Of a stretch of DNA of 64,000 bases, positions 8,543 through 17,777 are shown one piece after another. The DNA is taken from contig OZ244590.1 of the NCBI GenBank assembly GCA_965218205.1, positions 744,001 to 808,000 on the forward strand. Reading direction: 5' to 3'. Within the stretch, counting starts at the first letter, position 1. Each line of letters opens with the position of its first letter. This DNA comes from CBDDCA01 sp965218205 (GTDB taxonomy: Bacteria > Spirochaetota > Spirochaetia > WTKD01 > G963693115). The position numbers were made by a program, and so were the translations under genes. The notes under the pieces are model-generated. The model did not search any database. It was not told the origin of the DNA and saw only the letters and a list, made by a program, of their open reading frames with translations.

Positions 8543-10099
8543 TTATTGTATAGCTTTGAAAGTCATGATAGGGCCGCTAAGAGTACCTTGTACCCTAAGA
8601 ACAGTGCCAAATTCTTTTGTATAATCGACAAGTGGGGGAGAATGCGGTGCTGTTGATAGGCTGTCTTCTTCATGAGGAATAGTGGGAATAATATGTTGTA
8701 ATGTAAACTTTGTCTCTGAAAGTATAGTAAGAGCAAAAAATATATATTGAGATTTATTAGGATGTATAAGTGCTATGACTCTCTCGGTCTGTACTGAAAG
8801 AGAAGTATCGGGAATAGTATTAGTAATGATAACTGACTGTAATGAACGAGTGCTATGTATTGCATATTGTGAGCGGAGAGGGAGGGGAATTTTCCAATCT
8901 ATAAATACAGCACGAGGATTTTGTTGTAAAGAGAGGTGTATTTTTCCATATAAAGCGTTTGACCATGTTGCATAACGTGAGAGTGTGTTTTCTACTGTAA
9001 GTGTATTAGCAGAATTTTTTGCTTGTAGCATTTGTAGTGCATGAGAAGAAAAAGGGTAGTATCTTTCGTTACTGGCATCAGGATAGTGTATCGTAATTTC
9101 TTTTGATGGAAGTATGGAAATTTGCATATTTTTAGAAGGGACAAGAAATATGTTTTTTGTATAGGGCAATATTTGTGATAAAGCTATAGTAGTAGCTTGT
9201 ATGTTTGAAATTGATGATGCAGTGCTAGAGTGAGAGGGGGCGGAGGCATATCTTTCTGTGCTATATGTTTGCTGATGTGTTTGTAAACTTAGGTGAGGGT
9301 ACGGAACATTGTCCATATTGATAAAGAGTCCAGTATTCATAATAGTAGAAGGGAGAATAGTTGCGGTGTTGGTATCTGCGGTGATATTTTTTTGTGATTT
9401 CCAAATAATACCTTCTTTTGATATATCGGAGAATACAGAAGTACTACTAAGAGGATTTTCTTGTTTATATTGAAGTGCAGTTGTATGAGTAACAAGAGTC
9501 CATGCATCAGTGTAGGTGCTATCATGCATGTATCGTACTTTTATCCAAAGCTCTACCGCTTTAGTGAATAGCTTTGTTTCTGGAAGAGGAGAAGAGGATA
9601 GCGTATCTTCGTTATAGTGTAAGTAAGGAGACGATATAACATATAAAGAGGTATTGTTAGGAGCATAGCTAGTGAGTACTGCATTGACAGAAGGGGCTTC
9701 TCGTAAGGGAGTTTTTTTATTTGTATGGATGAAAGATCCAACATATGGTAAAAAGAAACTGAGAAATTGATTTGCTTCTGCATATGTCTGAAAAAGAAGC
9801 ATATCTTTTTTATAGAGAAGTATACTGTGTTCCTGTACTGATTTTTGTAATAACGTTTGTGTATTGTGTTGCTGTGCAGGGTATATGTGTGGAATGCTGT
9901 TATCACTTGTATTGAGCACTATTTTGTATATTGTTGAGTCTATAGGGCTGTTACTATTTTGTTGATTGATGACAATCGCAAACATATCCTTTTCTGAACT
10001 ACTGTTGTTGCATGATTGCATAAACAATAGAAAGAAAAACAGGAATGGGAGTAACAAATAATGAGCAGAGTATTTTGAAATGTTATTGTGTAGTATCAT
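8543..10099 (-). CDS. Uncharacterised lipoprotein with SH3-like segment
   Basis: A 518-aa predicted lipoprotein. A hydrophobic stretch ends in the lipobox FMQSC, followed by an Asn/Ser-rich linker. Residues of about 115-170 (TPLREAPSVNAVLTSYAPN...) have the look of a bacterial SH3 domain, common in envelope proteins. The remainder is Ser/Thr-rich beta-type sequence that I do not recognise. The start overlaps the end of the upstream gene by 17 bases, indicating translational coupling. Together with the next two genes it probably forms an envelope-assembly or cell-wall operon typical of this lineage; function unknown. Confidence 0.65.
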   Translation of the reverse strand: MILHNNISKYSAHYLLLPFLFFFLLFMQSCNNSSSEKDMFAIVINQQNSNSPIDSTIYKIVLNTSDNSIPHIYPAQQHNTQTLLQKSVQEHSILLYKKDMLLFQTYAEANQFLSFFLPYVGSFIHTNKKTPLREAPSVNAVLTSYAPNNTSLYVISSPYLHYNEDTLSSSPLPETKLFTKAVELWIKVRYMHDSTYTDAWTLVTHTTALQYKQENPLSSTSVFSDISKEGIIWKSQKNITADTNTATILPSTIMNTGLFINMDNVPYPHLSLQTHQQTYSTERYASAPSHSSTASSISNIQATTIALSQILPYTKNIFLVPSKNMQISILPSKEITIHYPDASNERYYPFSSHALQMLQAKNSANTLTVENTLSRYATWSNALYGKIHLSLQQNPRAVFIDWKIPLPLRSQYAIHSTRSLQSVIITNTIPDTSLSVQTERVIALIHPNKSQYIFFALTILSETKFTLQHIIPTIPHEEDSLSTAPHSPPLVDYTKEFGTVLRVQGTLSGPIMTFKAIQ

Positions 10100-11087
10100 T
10101 GTAAGTGCTTACTGAATAGTGTAGTATATCAGTATTTTTATTTGAAAGGGCAAAAAATACTCTTCCTTGTTGTATTGCATCTCTTAAAGAGTTATTATTA
10201 AGTATAGTAAGCGTATCAGTCTTAGATATTATTATATCTCCTCTTTGTTCATTATTTATTGTTTGAGGGATAACAATATACGGGTTGTTGCCTATCTCTA
10301 TTGTCGAGATGTCTTCAATATCAAAATAGAAATAAGTACGCTGAAACGATTGCGGGGCATCTTTCTTATAATATTCTGGGGTATATATCAGTGTACCATC
10401 CCAGCCATATACCTGTGGTAATAATTTAGGCGTAAAGCGTATAAGTGTATTTTTATCGGTTATAGTGGCAATATCATTTTCGGTAGAAAAAATAATAGCA
10501 CTATACTGAATGTCATTTTTATATTCAATACTGATAGTAGAAGGAATTTCACGCTCGTTATATTGAGGAAGAATAAATTGATACATAGTTGGAAGTAGCT
10601 CTGTAGTATAAATAATGTTTATACTGAAAATGTTTTTGTCAGGAAGATATTGCTGTAATAGAGAATTGTTGAGTAATTGTGTAAATACTTCTGAACTAAG
10701 AGAGAATGTATCTATCGTTTCTAGTAAGGTAACATTGCTTATGGAGGGAATGTTTTTAATACAGTAGGTGAGAATGGATGGAAATATTGTTTTTATATGA
10801 TCTAAGGCTCTTGTAGGCATAATGTATGGAGAATCATTTTGTGGCCATGTTACTTTTATTGTTGAGGTAATGATAAATGTTGTCCAGTCTATGGTTGAGT
10901 GGATAGAGTCGATAACAATGGAATGAGGGTTAGTAGTATTCCATGTTTCAACTTGTGCTTCAAGTGTTTGTGCATGTAATGTGAGAGAAAATTGAGTGCC
11001 TATAAAGAGCAAAATGTACAAGCACAGCATACAATGTTTAGGCATGATTTTGTGCATATGTCTATAACGATGGAATATAGCGTTCAT
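10083..11087 (-). CDS. Uncharacterised exported protein
   Basis: A 334-aa protein with a signal peptide (core LCLYILLFIGTQFSLTLHAQT). The ATG at 11087 is preferred because a GGAG lies 6 bases upstream; an internal ATG at 11057 is the alternative. The mature part is rich in Ile, Thr, Asn and Tyr and looks mainly beta-stranded. It includes a region around YGWDGTLIY where a small exposed loop is likely. There is no recognisable catalytic motif. It overlaps the upstream gene by 26 bases and the downstream lipoprotein gene by 17, so the three products are probably made together and may interact in the periplasm. Confidence 0.6.
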   Translation of the reverse strand: MNAIFHRYRHMHKIMPKHCMLCLYILLFIGTQFSLTLHAQTLEAQVETWNTTNPHSIVIDSIHSTIDWTTFIITSTIKVTWPQNDSPYIMPTRALDHIKTIFPSILTYCIKNIPSISNVTLLETIDTFSLSSEVFTQLLNNSLLQQYLPDKNIFSINIIYTTELLPTMYQFILPQYNEREIPSTISIEYKNDIQYSAIIFSTENDIATITDKNTLIRFTPKLLPQVYGWDGTLIYTPEYYKKDAPQSFQRTYFYFDIEDISTIEIGNNPYIVIPQTINNEQRGDIIISKTDTLTILNNNSLRDAIQQGRVFFALSNKNTDILHYSVSTYNDTTQ

Positions 11088-12252
11088 TTCCTACTCCAAA
11101 ATAAATTCCTCCCCACTCCCATTTTCCGTTAATATCAGGGCGATCAGGTAAGGCTATTTTTTTTATAACAAAATACCAAACAGGGACTCGTCCCCATCCA
11201 CTTGTTTTCCATAACTTAGTGTTTTCGGTAGAGTAAGGACTGAAATTTTTAGCTACAGAAATATTTGAGCGTGTCAATATAGGTTTAATATCAAAGTTAG
11301 GAATAAATGTATTAGAATCAGTAAGTGTTTCAAACCAATGTGCAGTAAAAAATATAGGGGATTGTAGACGTTTAATTTGTACACTATTGTATGAGTATAA
11401 TGCTTGAAGTATTGATGTACGAGCAGCACTTGCATTTTCCCAAGTGGTGCTGTTTTTCTGTCTTGAAAGTACTCTTCTTCGTATGCGCAGAAAAATATCT
11501 TCTCGCATTTCTTTTGCTTCAAGTATGAGATTATTTTCGTCATAGGAGAGATAGTTTTGATATGCTGTATATGCTTTGTTCCATTGTGCAGTGTCATCGT
11601 AGTGTTTTCCAAGAAAATAATAGATGTTCCCTTTATTTGGAATTCTATTATTGAAATGCTGTAAAAGAAGGGTTATTGTGGTAATATATGTATAAGGGTC
11701 TTGTTCAATAGCACTTAATTGTGTAAGACTATTGTATAGAATGTTTTGCATTTTTTTTGATGATGAAGTTTTGAGCAAATCATAGTTATGTATGATATCG
11801 TTAAGGTAAAATTGTGCATAGGAAGTATTATGTAATGCTAAAAATTCTAAGCCAAGAAGGTATTTGTAATACATCATCAAGGATTGTAGAGTATTGTTAT
11901 TTTGCATTGTATGTTGAGAGTGGTGTATATGGTTCTGGAGTAGCTGAATAAAGGTATGAGAATCTGTAGTATCTTGTTTTTCATATATATTTGATGCTAT
12001 TTTTTCTATAAGATACATAGAAATTATTTCATTGTTCTTATGCTTTTGATATGAGTGATAAAAGAAGTCTTTTGTATTAAGAGTATGTGTCTTAAAATAT
12101 ATACCTGTTATAAAGATAACAAGAGGGATAAGCAAGGACAGTATGCTTATCCATATGAATACATGTTTCTTCTTATTTGTAGCTTTGTTCTCTTGTATTG
12201 CAGTAGAGGAGGGGAGTACAGGGGGTTTACTTTTTTTTGCGGTGATGCTCAT
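11062..12252 (-). CDS. Uncharacterised membrane-anchored protein with TPR-like helices
   Basis: About 396 aa from the ATG at 12252; a TTG further upstream is less likely. A Lys-rich cytoplasmic tail of about 35 residues is followed by one transmembrane segment (FIWISILSLLIPLVIFITGIY). The outer domain is helical, with TPR-like pairs such as YYFLGKHYDDTAQWNKAYTA. The C-terminus, ending NERYIPSL, has several Trp/Gly positions (WKTSGWGRVPVW, GKWEWGGIYFGVG). It is the first gene of the three-gene overlapping operon. No enzymatic motif is visible, and scaffold or envelope-assembly roles are guesses. Confidence 0.6.
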   Translation of the reverse strand: MSITAKKSKPPVLPSSTAIQENKATNKKKHVFIWISILSLLIPLVIFITGIYFKTHTLNTKDFFYHSYQKHKNNEIISMYLIEKIASNIYEKQDTTDSHTFIQLLQNHIHHSQHTMQNNNTLQSLMMYYKYLLGLEFLALHNTSYAQFYLNDIIHNYDLLKTSSSKKMQNILYNSLTQLSAIEQDPYTYITTITLLLQHFNNRIPNKGNIYYFLGKHYDDTAQWNKAYTAYQNYLSYDENNLILEAKEMREDIFLRIRRRVLSRQKNSTTWENASAARTSILQALYSYNSVQIKRLQSPIFFTAHWFETLTDSNTFIPNFDIKPILTRSNISVAKNFSPYSTENTKLWKTSGWGRVPVWYFVIKKIALPDRPDINGKWEWGGIYFGVGNERYIPSL

Positions 12253-12451
12253 AATGGTATAGTATAACAAGTTATTTTATATAACTTATGTACTATTATA
12301 GTACACTTATGAGTCAAAAGTAAGAATATTGCCTTATTTTTTACATTAGTATTCTCTTTCTCTGTAGATATGTAGTGGGTATTTGTGCAAATTTTGTAGT
12401 ATATAGTCCGTTCTATTTTTGAATATAGATATAGTAACCTGTATGTAAAGT

Positions 12452-12699
12452 ATGTCAGATGTGAACGAATTGTTTGGAAATGCTATACGAACTTTACGGA
12501 AGCGAAGCGGGTTATCACAGGATACGCTTGCTCATAGGGCAGAAATAGATAGAACTTATATGTCTTCTATTGAAAGAGGAAAAAAGAATCCTACTATCAA
12601 AGTGATTTATAAGTATCTGTAGGATTAGGCATTACGGTATCTGATATAGTAAATGAGTTTGAGAAAAATATACCGCCTGATGAATCATCAAATGATTAG
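12452..12699 (+). pseudogene. XRE-family helix-turn-helix regulator, frameshifted
   Basis: From ATG 12452 the frame encodes a typical Cro/C1-type DNA-binding domain (AIRTLRKRSGLSQDTLAHRA, then YMSSIERGKKNPT) and stops at TAG 12620-12622 after 56 residues. The expected rest of the helical domain (VGLGITVSDIVNEFE) continues in another frame from about 12616 to the stop at 12697. One missing base in the sequence around 12611-12618 explains this. There is no homopolymer at the break, so this looks like decay rather than switching. Regulators of this kind often control restriction systems or phage genes. Its former target is unknown. Confidence 0.75.
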
Positions 12700-12929
12700 T
12701 TTTTTAGACAAATGCATTAAGAGATTGTTAGCATACTGCTATTATAGTGCACATTATTCCAAAATCAGATATGTAGAGGTTGAGATAATGTAATCATTAT
12801 ATTATAATGAATGTATAGTTATTGTATTGTTTACAACACTGTAACTATATTGGTGATGTGTTAAGGGAGAGGCAAGACACACAATAATTTTTTTATTTTT
12901 GCTATTGCAAAAGATACCATTTTATTATT

Positions 12930-13598
12930 ATGGAAACAGAAATAACAATCAATGATTTATCCACAGCTATAAATGAGATAAGAGATCGTTTGCCTAATGA
13001 TCAAGGTTGGTCTACACCTAGCGTGATAATATTTACAATTATTGGCATTTTGATAGCATTGTTTATATTTTTTGTCTTGTCTGAAATTTTTCAGATTAAA
13101 AAAAGAATGAAGGATATTGAAGTAAATATAAAAAACATTTCTATTGATACATCAAATCTGGACTTTATTAAAAAATTTATTAGTTTGTTTTTTAAGAATG
13201 ATGGAGTTGATTTAACTACTATTAGTAGTCCAATTACATTAAACGAGAGAGGGAAGGAGATCTCAAGAAAAATACAAGCTGATGTTATAATAGAAAGAAA
13301 TTATGAATCTTTCAAAAAGGATATATGCAAAGAGGAATCGATAAATGCTTATGACATACAACAAAATTGTTTTGATTTTTCAAGAGAAATTATAAAGGAA
13401 AAAAAGTATTTTGAAGCGGATGAATACGAGAATATGAAATCTATCGCTTTTGATGAAGGTATTACGATAGAAAGCATGTATATTATCTTTGGTATATTAT
13501 TAAGGGATAGAATATTAGAAGACATGCAATTACCTCATGATGATATTGATAAACATGATCCCACTACAACAAACAGCACAACAAATCAAGATAAATAA
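12930..13598 (+). CDS. Uncharacterised single-pass membrane protein
   Basis: A 222-aa protein with one transmembrane helix at about residues 32-52 (VIIFTIIGILIALFIFFVL), preceded by a short acidic N-terminus and followed by a Lys-rich coiled segment. The cytoplasmic part begins with TLNERGKEIS, which resembles the opening of a winged-helix-like or regulatory domain. It then has a charged helical domain containing one Cys (NCFDF). The tail is Thr/Asn-rich. No family is recognised. It is isolated between a decayed regulator and the convergent ABC importer, so it may be accessory DNA. Confidence 0.55.
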   Translation: METEITINDLSTAINEIRDRLPNDQGWSTPSVIIFTIIGILIALFIFFVLSEIFQIKKRMKDIEVNIKNISIDTSNLDFIKKFISLFFKNDGVDLTTISSPITLNERGKEISRKIQADVIIERNYESFKKDICKEESINAYDIQQNCFDFSREIIKEKKYFEADEYENMKSIAFDEGITIESMYIIFGILLRDRILEDMQLPHDDIDKHDPTTTNSTTNQDK

Positions 13599-13681
13599 AT
13601 AGTAAAGTTTATATCACTAAAAACAATAGACAATTCAATATACCTATAACCCATTAAGTGAACACTCCGAAAAGATTAGTA

Positions 13682-14632
13682 TTATCGTTTTTCTTTGTCG
13701 TAAGGAATAGCAAGTGCTTTTGGGGCATTGTTATTTTTGCTAAATAGTACTAATGCTACAATAGTGAGTATGTACGGTAATGTCTTAAAAATTTCTTTAG
13801 GAATAAAGCTGAGGGCAGGAATACTCGTAGAGTAGATTGCTGTTACTTGTAAAAAACCAAAGAGGAGGCCTGCTCCAAGTACTCCTAATGCTCGCCATTT
13901 TCCAAATATCATAGTAGCTAATGCAATAAACCCTGTTCCATGAATACTGAGTACTGTGTATTGAGTGTCTTGTGTAAGCACCATAACACCACCAGCTAAT
14001 CCTGCAAGAAATCCTGAGCTAAGTACAGAAAAAAATCGAATTGTGTACACACTTACTCCTGCACTCTCTAATGCTCCTGGATGTTCTCCTGCAGCTTTTA
14101 ATCGTAGTCCAATGACTGTTTTGTTGATAATAAACCAAACAAGAGCAACAAGTATAAGGGCAACATATACTGAGCTATAGATATTACTAAAAAATATTGG
14201 TCCAATAATAGGAATATCTGATAGTATAGGGAATGTAGATTTTACAAACCCACGAGTAAAATTTTCTGTTCTTTGTTGATTAAATATAATCTGACAAAAA
14301 TAAATAGTGACTCCAGTTGCTAAAAAGTTGATGCCTGCTCCTGATACTATTTGGTCTCCTTTTAGTTGTATGCTTATGAAGGCATGTATCGCTGAGAAAA
14401 GCATCCCAATAATAGCTCCCAGAATAATAGAAATCCATGGAGCAAGTGTAGGAATGTTTTGTTCTAAAAAAACTACAGTAGTAGCAGCCGTGAATCCCCC
14501 TAACATCATAAGCCCTTCTAGTGCTATATTTGTTACTCCACTGCGTTCAGTAATGAGTCCTCCCAATCCAGCAATAATGATAGGAGCCGAAAGTATAAGA
14601 GTAAGGGTGAGTATAGCATATATGACTGTCAT
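13682..14632 (-). CDS. ABC transporter permease, BMP-linked nucleoside/sugar type (NupQ-like)
   Basis: A 316-aa inner-membrane permease of the RbsC-like superfamily. It has eight or more hydrophobic segments, and the signatures ITERSGVTNIALEGLMMLG near the N-terminus and AAGEHPGALESAGVSV in the coupling-helix region. The NxALEG pattern is typical of permeases that work with BMP-family binding proteins to import purine nucleosides. Its start overlaps the upstream permease stop by 4 bases. It ends the three-gene transporter operon, whose binding proteins are probably the BMP lipoproteins at 18.5-20.7 kb. Confidence 0.88.
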   Translation of the reverse strand: MTVIYAILTLTLILSAPIIIAGLGGLITERSGVTNIALEGLMMLGGFTAATTVVFLEQNIPTLAPWISIILGAIIGMLFSAIHAFISIQLKGDQIVSGAGINFLATGVTIYFCQIIFNQQRTENFTRGFVKSTFPILSDIPIIGPIFFSNIYSSVYVALILVALVWFIINKTVIGLRLKAAGEHPGALESAGVSVYTIRFFSVLSSGFLAGLAGGVMVLTQDTQYTVLSIHGTGFIALATMIFGKWRALGVLGAGLLFGFLQVTAIYSTSIPALSFIPKEIFKTLPYILTIVALVLFSKNNNAPKALAIPYDKEKR

Positions 14633-15819
14633 TGAGATTCCTCCTTTTCGTTATGTATAGTAGGAGAGGTATCGTTTTGATTTTGAGTTTGTTTTTTCTG
14701 TACATGTTTTCTTTTTTGTAAATAGTTTAAAAACATACGAATGCCATGTTGCATAGCTACTATGATAATTATTGTGGCAATTATTATGGTGATAATATCG
14801 CGTGGTATTTTACGCGTTTGCATAATAGGTTGTGCTGATTTTAATGATCCAAACAATAACCCAGCTAGCATCACTCCTATAGCAGCATTATTGCCTATGA
14901 GAGCAACCCCAATTCCGTCAAAGCCATAGTTTTCAAAGCCAGCAAGCACACGACCGTAGCTAAAAGTGCCAATGGAGATTACCACTCCCGCTAATCCTGC
15001 AAAAGCACCAGATATCATCATAGACAAGACAATATTAGTATTGACTTTAATGCCAGCAAGGTGTGCAGCTTTTTGGTTGTAGCCTGTAGCTTTTAATTCA
15101 TACCCAAACGTAGTTTTGTTGATAATAATCCAAAATGCTATAATAGCGAGTATCACTACAATAAGCCCCCAGTGTAAACGGGAGTTACGGGTAAAAGAAG
15201 AAAGAAAATCACTGTGTAATAATGCTGATTCTGGTAAAGGGTTTGTTTTTACCATGCTATTTCTGGGGAGCTGTAAGTAGCCAAAATTGGTAAAATACAA
15301 AGCAACATAGTTTAACATAATAGTAACTACTACTTCGTGAATATTAAATTTTGCCTTTAATATTCCGGGAATGGCTCCCCACAATGCTCCTGTAATGAGA
15401 CCTGCGATAATTACCATAGGAAGAAGGAGTATTTTTGGAAGTTCAGGAAACAGTAAGCCTGTGCTTACGGCTGCCCAACTTCCCATCATAAGCTGTCCTT
15501 CTGCACCAATATTAAACAATCCTACCCTTAGTGCAAAGGCTACTGATAATCCAGTTAAAATAATTGGCATGACATACACAAAATATTCACCAATATAACG
15601 TGAATTAAAGAAATTTTTGCTTGAATTAGACTGTAGATTTATTCCAAATGTTCCGCGTAATATGGCAATAAAGAGATCTGCAGGATTGTACCCTGTGATG
15701 ATCATAAGAAAGACACCACTTAGCAGTCCACAGAGTACTGCTATTATTGGGATGGATATTTTTTGTTTTGCAAGTAAACGTTTTGCTATTGAAGCTGTCA
15801 ATGGTATTTTTTCTTTCAA
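14629..15819 (-). CDS. ABC transporter permease, BMP-linked nucleoside/sugar type (NupP-like)
   Basis: A 396-aa partner permease. Motifs include LRVGLFNIGAEGQLMMG, where the NIGAEGQ box marks this subfamily, and KATGYNQKAAHLAGI at the ATPase-contact helix. There are about nine to ten transmembrane segments. The C-terminal tail is hydrophilic and rich in Lys, Gln and Asn. It lies 16 bases after the ATPase gene and overlaps the next permease by 4 bases, so all three are translated as a unit. The pair of permeases should form the heterodimeric channel. Confidence 0.88.
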   Translation of the reverse strand: MKEKIPLTASIAKRLLAKQKISIPIIAVLCGLLSGVFLMIITGYNPADLFIAILRGTFGINLQSNSSKNFFNSRYIGEYFVYVMPIILTGLSVAFALRVGLFNIGAEGQLMMGSWAAVSTGLLFPELPKILLLPMVIIAGLITGALWGAIPGILKAKFNIHEVVVTIMLNYVALYFTNFGYLQLPRNSMVKTNPLPESALLHSDFLSSFTRNSRLHWGLIVVILAIIAFWIIINKTTFGYELKATGYNQKAAHLAGIKVNTNIVLSMMISGAFAGLAGVVISIGTFSYGRVLAGFENYGFDGIGVALIGNNAAIGVMLAGLLFGSLKSAQPIMQTRKIPRDIITIIIATIIIIVAMQHGIRMFLNYLQKRKHVQKKQTQNQNDTSPTIHNEKEESQ

Positions 15820-15835
15820 TGGTGTCGCCTTTTCA

Positions 15836-17401
15836 TTATTTTTTATTTTTTCCTATCATCATAAGTCCTATTTCTATTGGATCTATATTTTCAGAAGAAA
15901 GAATGTTTACTATACTTCCATTATACATGACTGCAATTCTATCAGAGAGTTTAGTTATTTCGTCTAACTCCATAGAGATAAGAAGTATTGCCTTGCCTTT
16001 GTTTCTTTCTTCAATGAGCCTGCTATGAATATACTCAATAGCACCAACATCAAGCCCTCGTGTTGGCTGTACCACTAACAGTAGCTTTGGTGAATAATCT
16101 ATCTCACGAGCTATAATTGTTTTTTGTTGGTTTCCGCCTGACATATCTGATACGATACTATTTCGTCCTTGCCCAGAACGTATATCAAAATCTTGAATAA
16201 GTGTATCTGCCAACGCATGGATAGCATTAAAGTTGAGTATGCTGTATTTAGAGTAGGGGGCTGTACGATATTTTTTTAGAATAATATTTTCGGACAGTGT
16301 AAAGTGAGGAATAAGTCCGTCTTTTTGGCGATCTTCAGGAATGATACCTATGCCTTGTTGTATACGTTCATAAATATTTGTGTGTTCTATACTGGTCTCA
16401 TCAAGTAGTATCTCACCGTTTTCTATTTTTCGAGTGCCTACTAATGTTTCAAACAGTTCAATTTGTCCATTTCCTTCGACTCCTGCTATTCCTAAAATTT
16501 CCCCTTTTTTTACTTCTAAAGACACCGAATGTACGACTGTTTTATTATTCTTTTTTGCACTTAGATTTTGTATCTTTAGTACAGTACTGCTATCTGGTAT
16601 ACTGCTCTTTTGTATGCCCTGTGATAAGCTGCGTCCTACCATCATTTCTGCAAGCTGTTGCTCGCTTGTATCTTTTACATTGACAGTTCCTATGTATTTT
16701 CCTCTGCGTAATATGGTACAATGTGCAGCTACCTGTTTTATTTCTTTGAGCTTATGCGTAATAAGGATAATAGATTTTCCTTCTTGTATCAATGATTGCA
16801 TAATATTCATAAGCTCTTCAATTTCACTAGGAACAAGAACAGCAGTAGGCTCATCAAATATCATAACTTCTGCATTACGGTACAGCATTTTTAATATTTC
16901 AACTCTTTGTTGCATACTTACTGGTATGTCCTTTATAAGAGCATGTGGATCAATACTGAGATTATAAGTCTCTGATATTTTTTCAATTCTTTTTATCGTT
17001 TCTTTTAGAAAAAGTCTGTTGAACGATTTTTTTGGTTCAATACCAAGTATAATATTTTCTGCTACTGTAAATGTATCAATAAGCTGAAAATGTTGATGTA
17101 CCATGCCAATGCCTAGTTTGTTTGCTATCAATGGATTGCTAATGGTAACTTTTTCTCCACGAAGGTATATCTCTCCTTCTTCGGGACTGAGAAGTCCAAA
17201 CAGGATGCTCATGAGAGTACTTTTTCCCGATCCATTTTCTCCTAAAAGAGCATGAATGCTATTTTTTTCTACTTGTAAAGAAACTCCATCATTTGCAACG
17301 ATGCCGGGAAAACTTTTACGAATTTCTAGCATTTTTACTATGTATGTATCGTGATTATGAGAATCTGATTGCGATGTAACATTTATTTTGTTTACAAGCA
17401 T
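15836..17401 (-). CDS. ABC transporter ATP-binding protein, double-domain (NupO-like)
   Basis: A 521-aa ATPase with two fused nucleotide-binding domains. The first has Walker A GENGSGKST, signature VSMQQRVEILK and Walker B MIFDEPTAV. The second has the degenerate P-loop GVEGNGQIE, signature SGGNQQK and the altered Walker B LLLVVQPTRGLD. The degenerate second half is normal for RbsA/NupO-type importers. It drives the two permeases encoded directly downstream. I kept the ATG at 17401; an internal Met before LEIRKSFPG is possible because the first 23 residues are poorly conserved. Confidence 0.9.
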   Translation of the reverse strand: MLVNKINVTSQSDSHNHDTYIVKMLEIRKSFPGIVANDGVSLQVEKNSIHALLGENGSGKSTLMSILFGLLSPEEGEIYLRGEKVTISNPLIANKLGIGMVHQHFQLIDTFTVAENIILGIEPKKSFNRLFLKETIKRIEKISETYNLSIDPHALIKDIPVSMQQRVEILKMLYRNAEVMIFDEPTAVLVPSEIEELMNIMQSLIQEGKSIILITHKLKEIKQVAAHCTILRRGKYIGTVNVKDTSEQQLAEMMVGRSLSQGIQKSSIPDSSTVLKIQNLSAKKNNKTVVHSVSLEVKKGEILGIAGVEGNGQIELFETLVGTRKIENGEILLDETSIEHTNIYERIQQGIGIIPEDRQKDGLIPHFTLSENIILKKYRTAPYSKYSILNFNAIHALADTLIQDFDIRSGQGRNSIVSDMSGGNQQKTIIAREIDYSPKLLLVVQPTRGLDVGAIEYIHSRLIEERNKGKAILLISMELDEITKLSDRIAVMYNGSIVNILSSENIDPIEIGLMMIGKNKK

Positions 17402-17480
17402 ACCTCTATCGCCACTTCTATTACTAGAATAGCATATATTAATATATTTTGTTTTTAAATACTATTGTTATAGGAAACGA

Positions 17481-17513
17481 GAAATTCTCCTTGCTTGCTA
17501 TAAATAAAAAAAG
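17481..17513 (+). repeat. Copy of the BMP-promoter upstream element
   Basis: About 33 bases (GAAATTCTCCTTGCTTGCTA followed by an A-rich stretch) nearly identical to the sequences in front of both BMP genes (18428 and 19563). Here it lies between the divergent importer ATPase gene and a small gene at 17574. Unlike the BMP copies it has no TATAAT at the right distance. It may be a shared operator or a leftover of a third duplication. Confidence 0.65.
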
Positions 17514-17573
17514 AATACGCTCTATAATTTATTTTGAAAAGACAAAAAATATAAAATATGTTATTATAAAACC

Positions 17574-17726
17574 ATGAGTAATAAAACAAGCAAAGATAGT
17601 TATTCAGAGAAAAAAAATGTGTCTAGTGGTAACACTTCATCGTTTGATGTTAGTAAATACATGATAGCACAAGAAAGTGTAGAACTATTTCGCAAAAACA
17701 GTAAAGGGCAAAAAGGCAAGAAATAG
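17574..17726 (+). CDS. Small hydrophilic hypothetical protein (50 aa)
   Basis: ATG to TAG, 50 residues, rich in Ser, Lys and Asn. It has a short middle part FDVSKYMIAQESVELFRKN and a basic tail KGQKGKK. Possible promoter boxes are TTGAAA at 17534 and TATGTT 17 bases later, but the ribosome site is weak. There is no family assignment. It sits between the importer operon and the small membrane protein gene. It may be real, but support is limited to an open frame with plausible protein composition. Confidence 0.35.
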   Translation: MSNKTSKDSYSEKKNVSSGNTSSFDVSKYMIAQESVELFRKNSKGQKGKK

Positions 17727-17777
17727 AATAAACACTTATAATAGAATAACTATAAAAAAGTATTAGTAATACTATTG

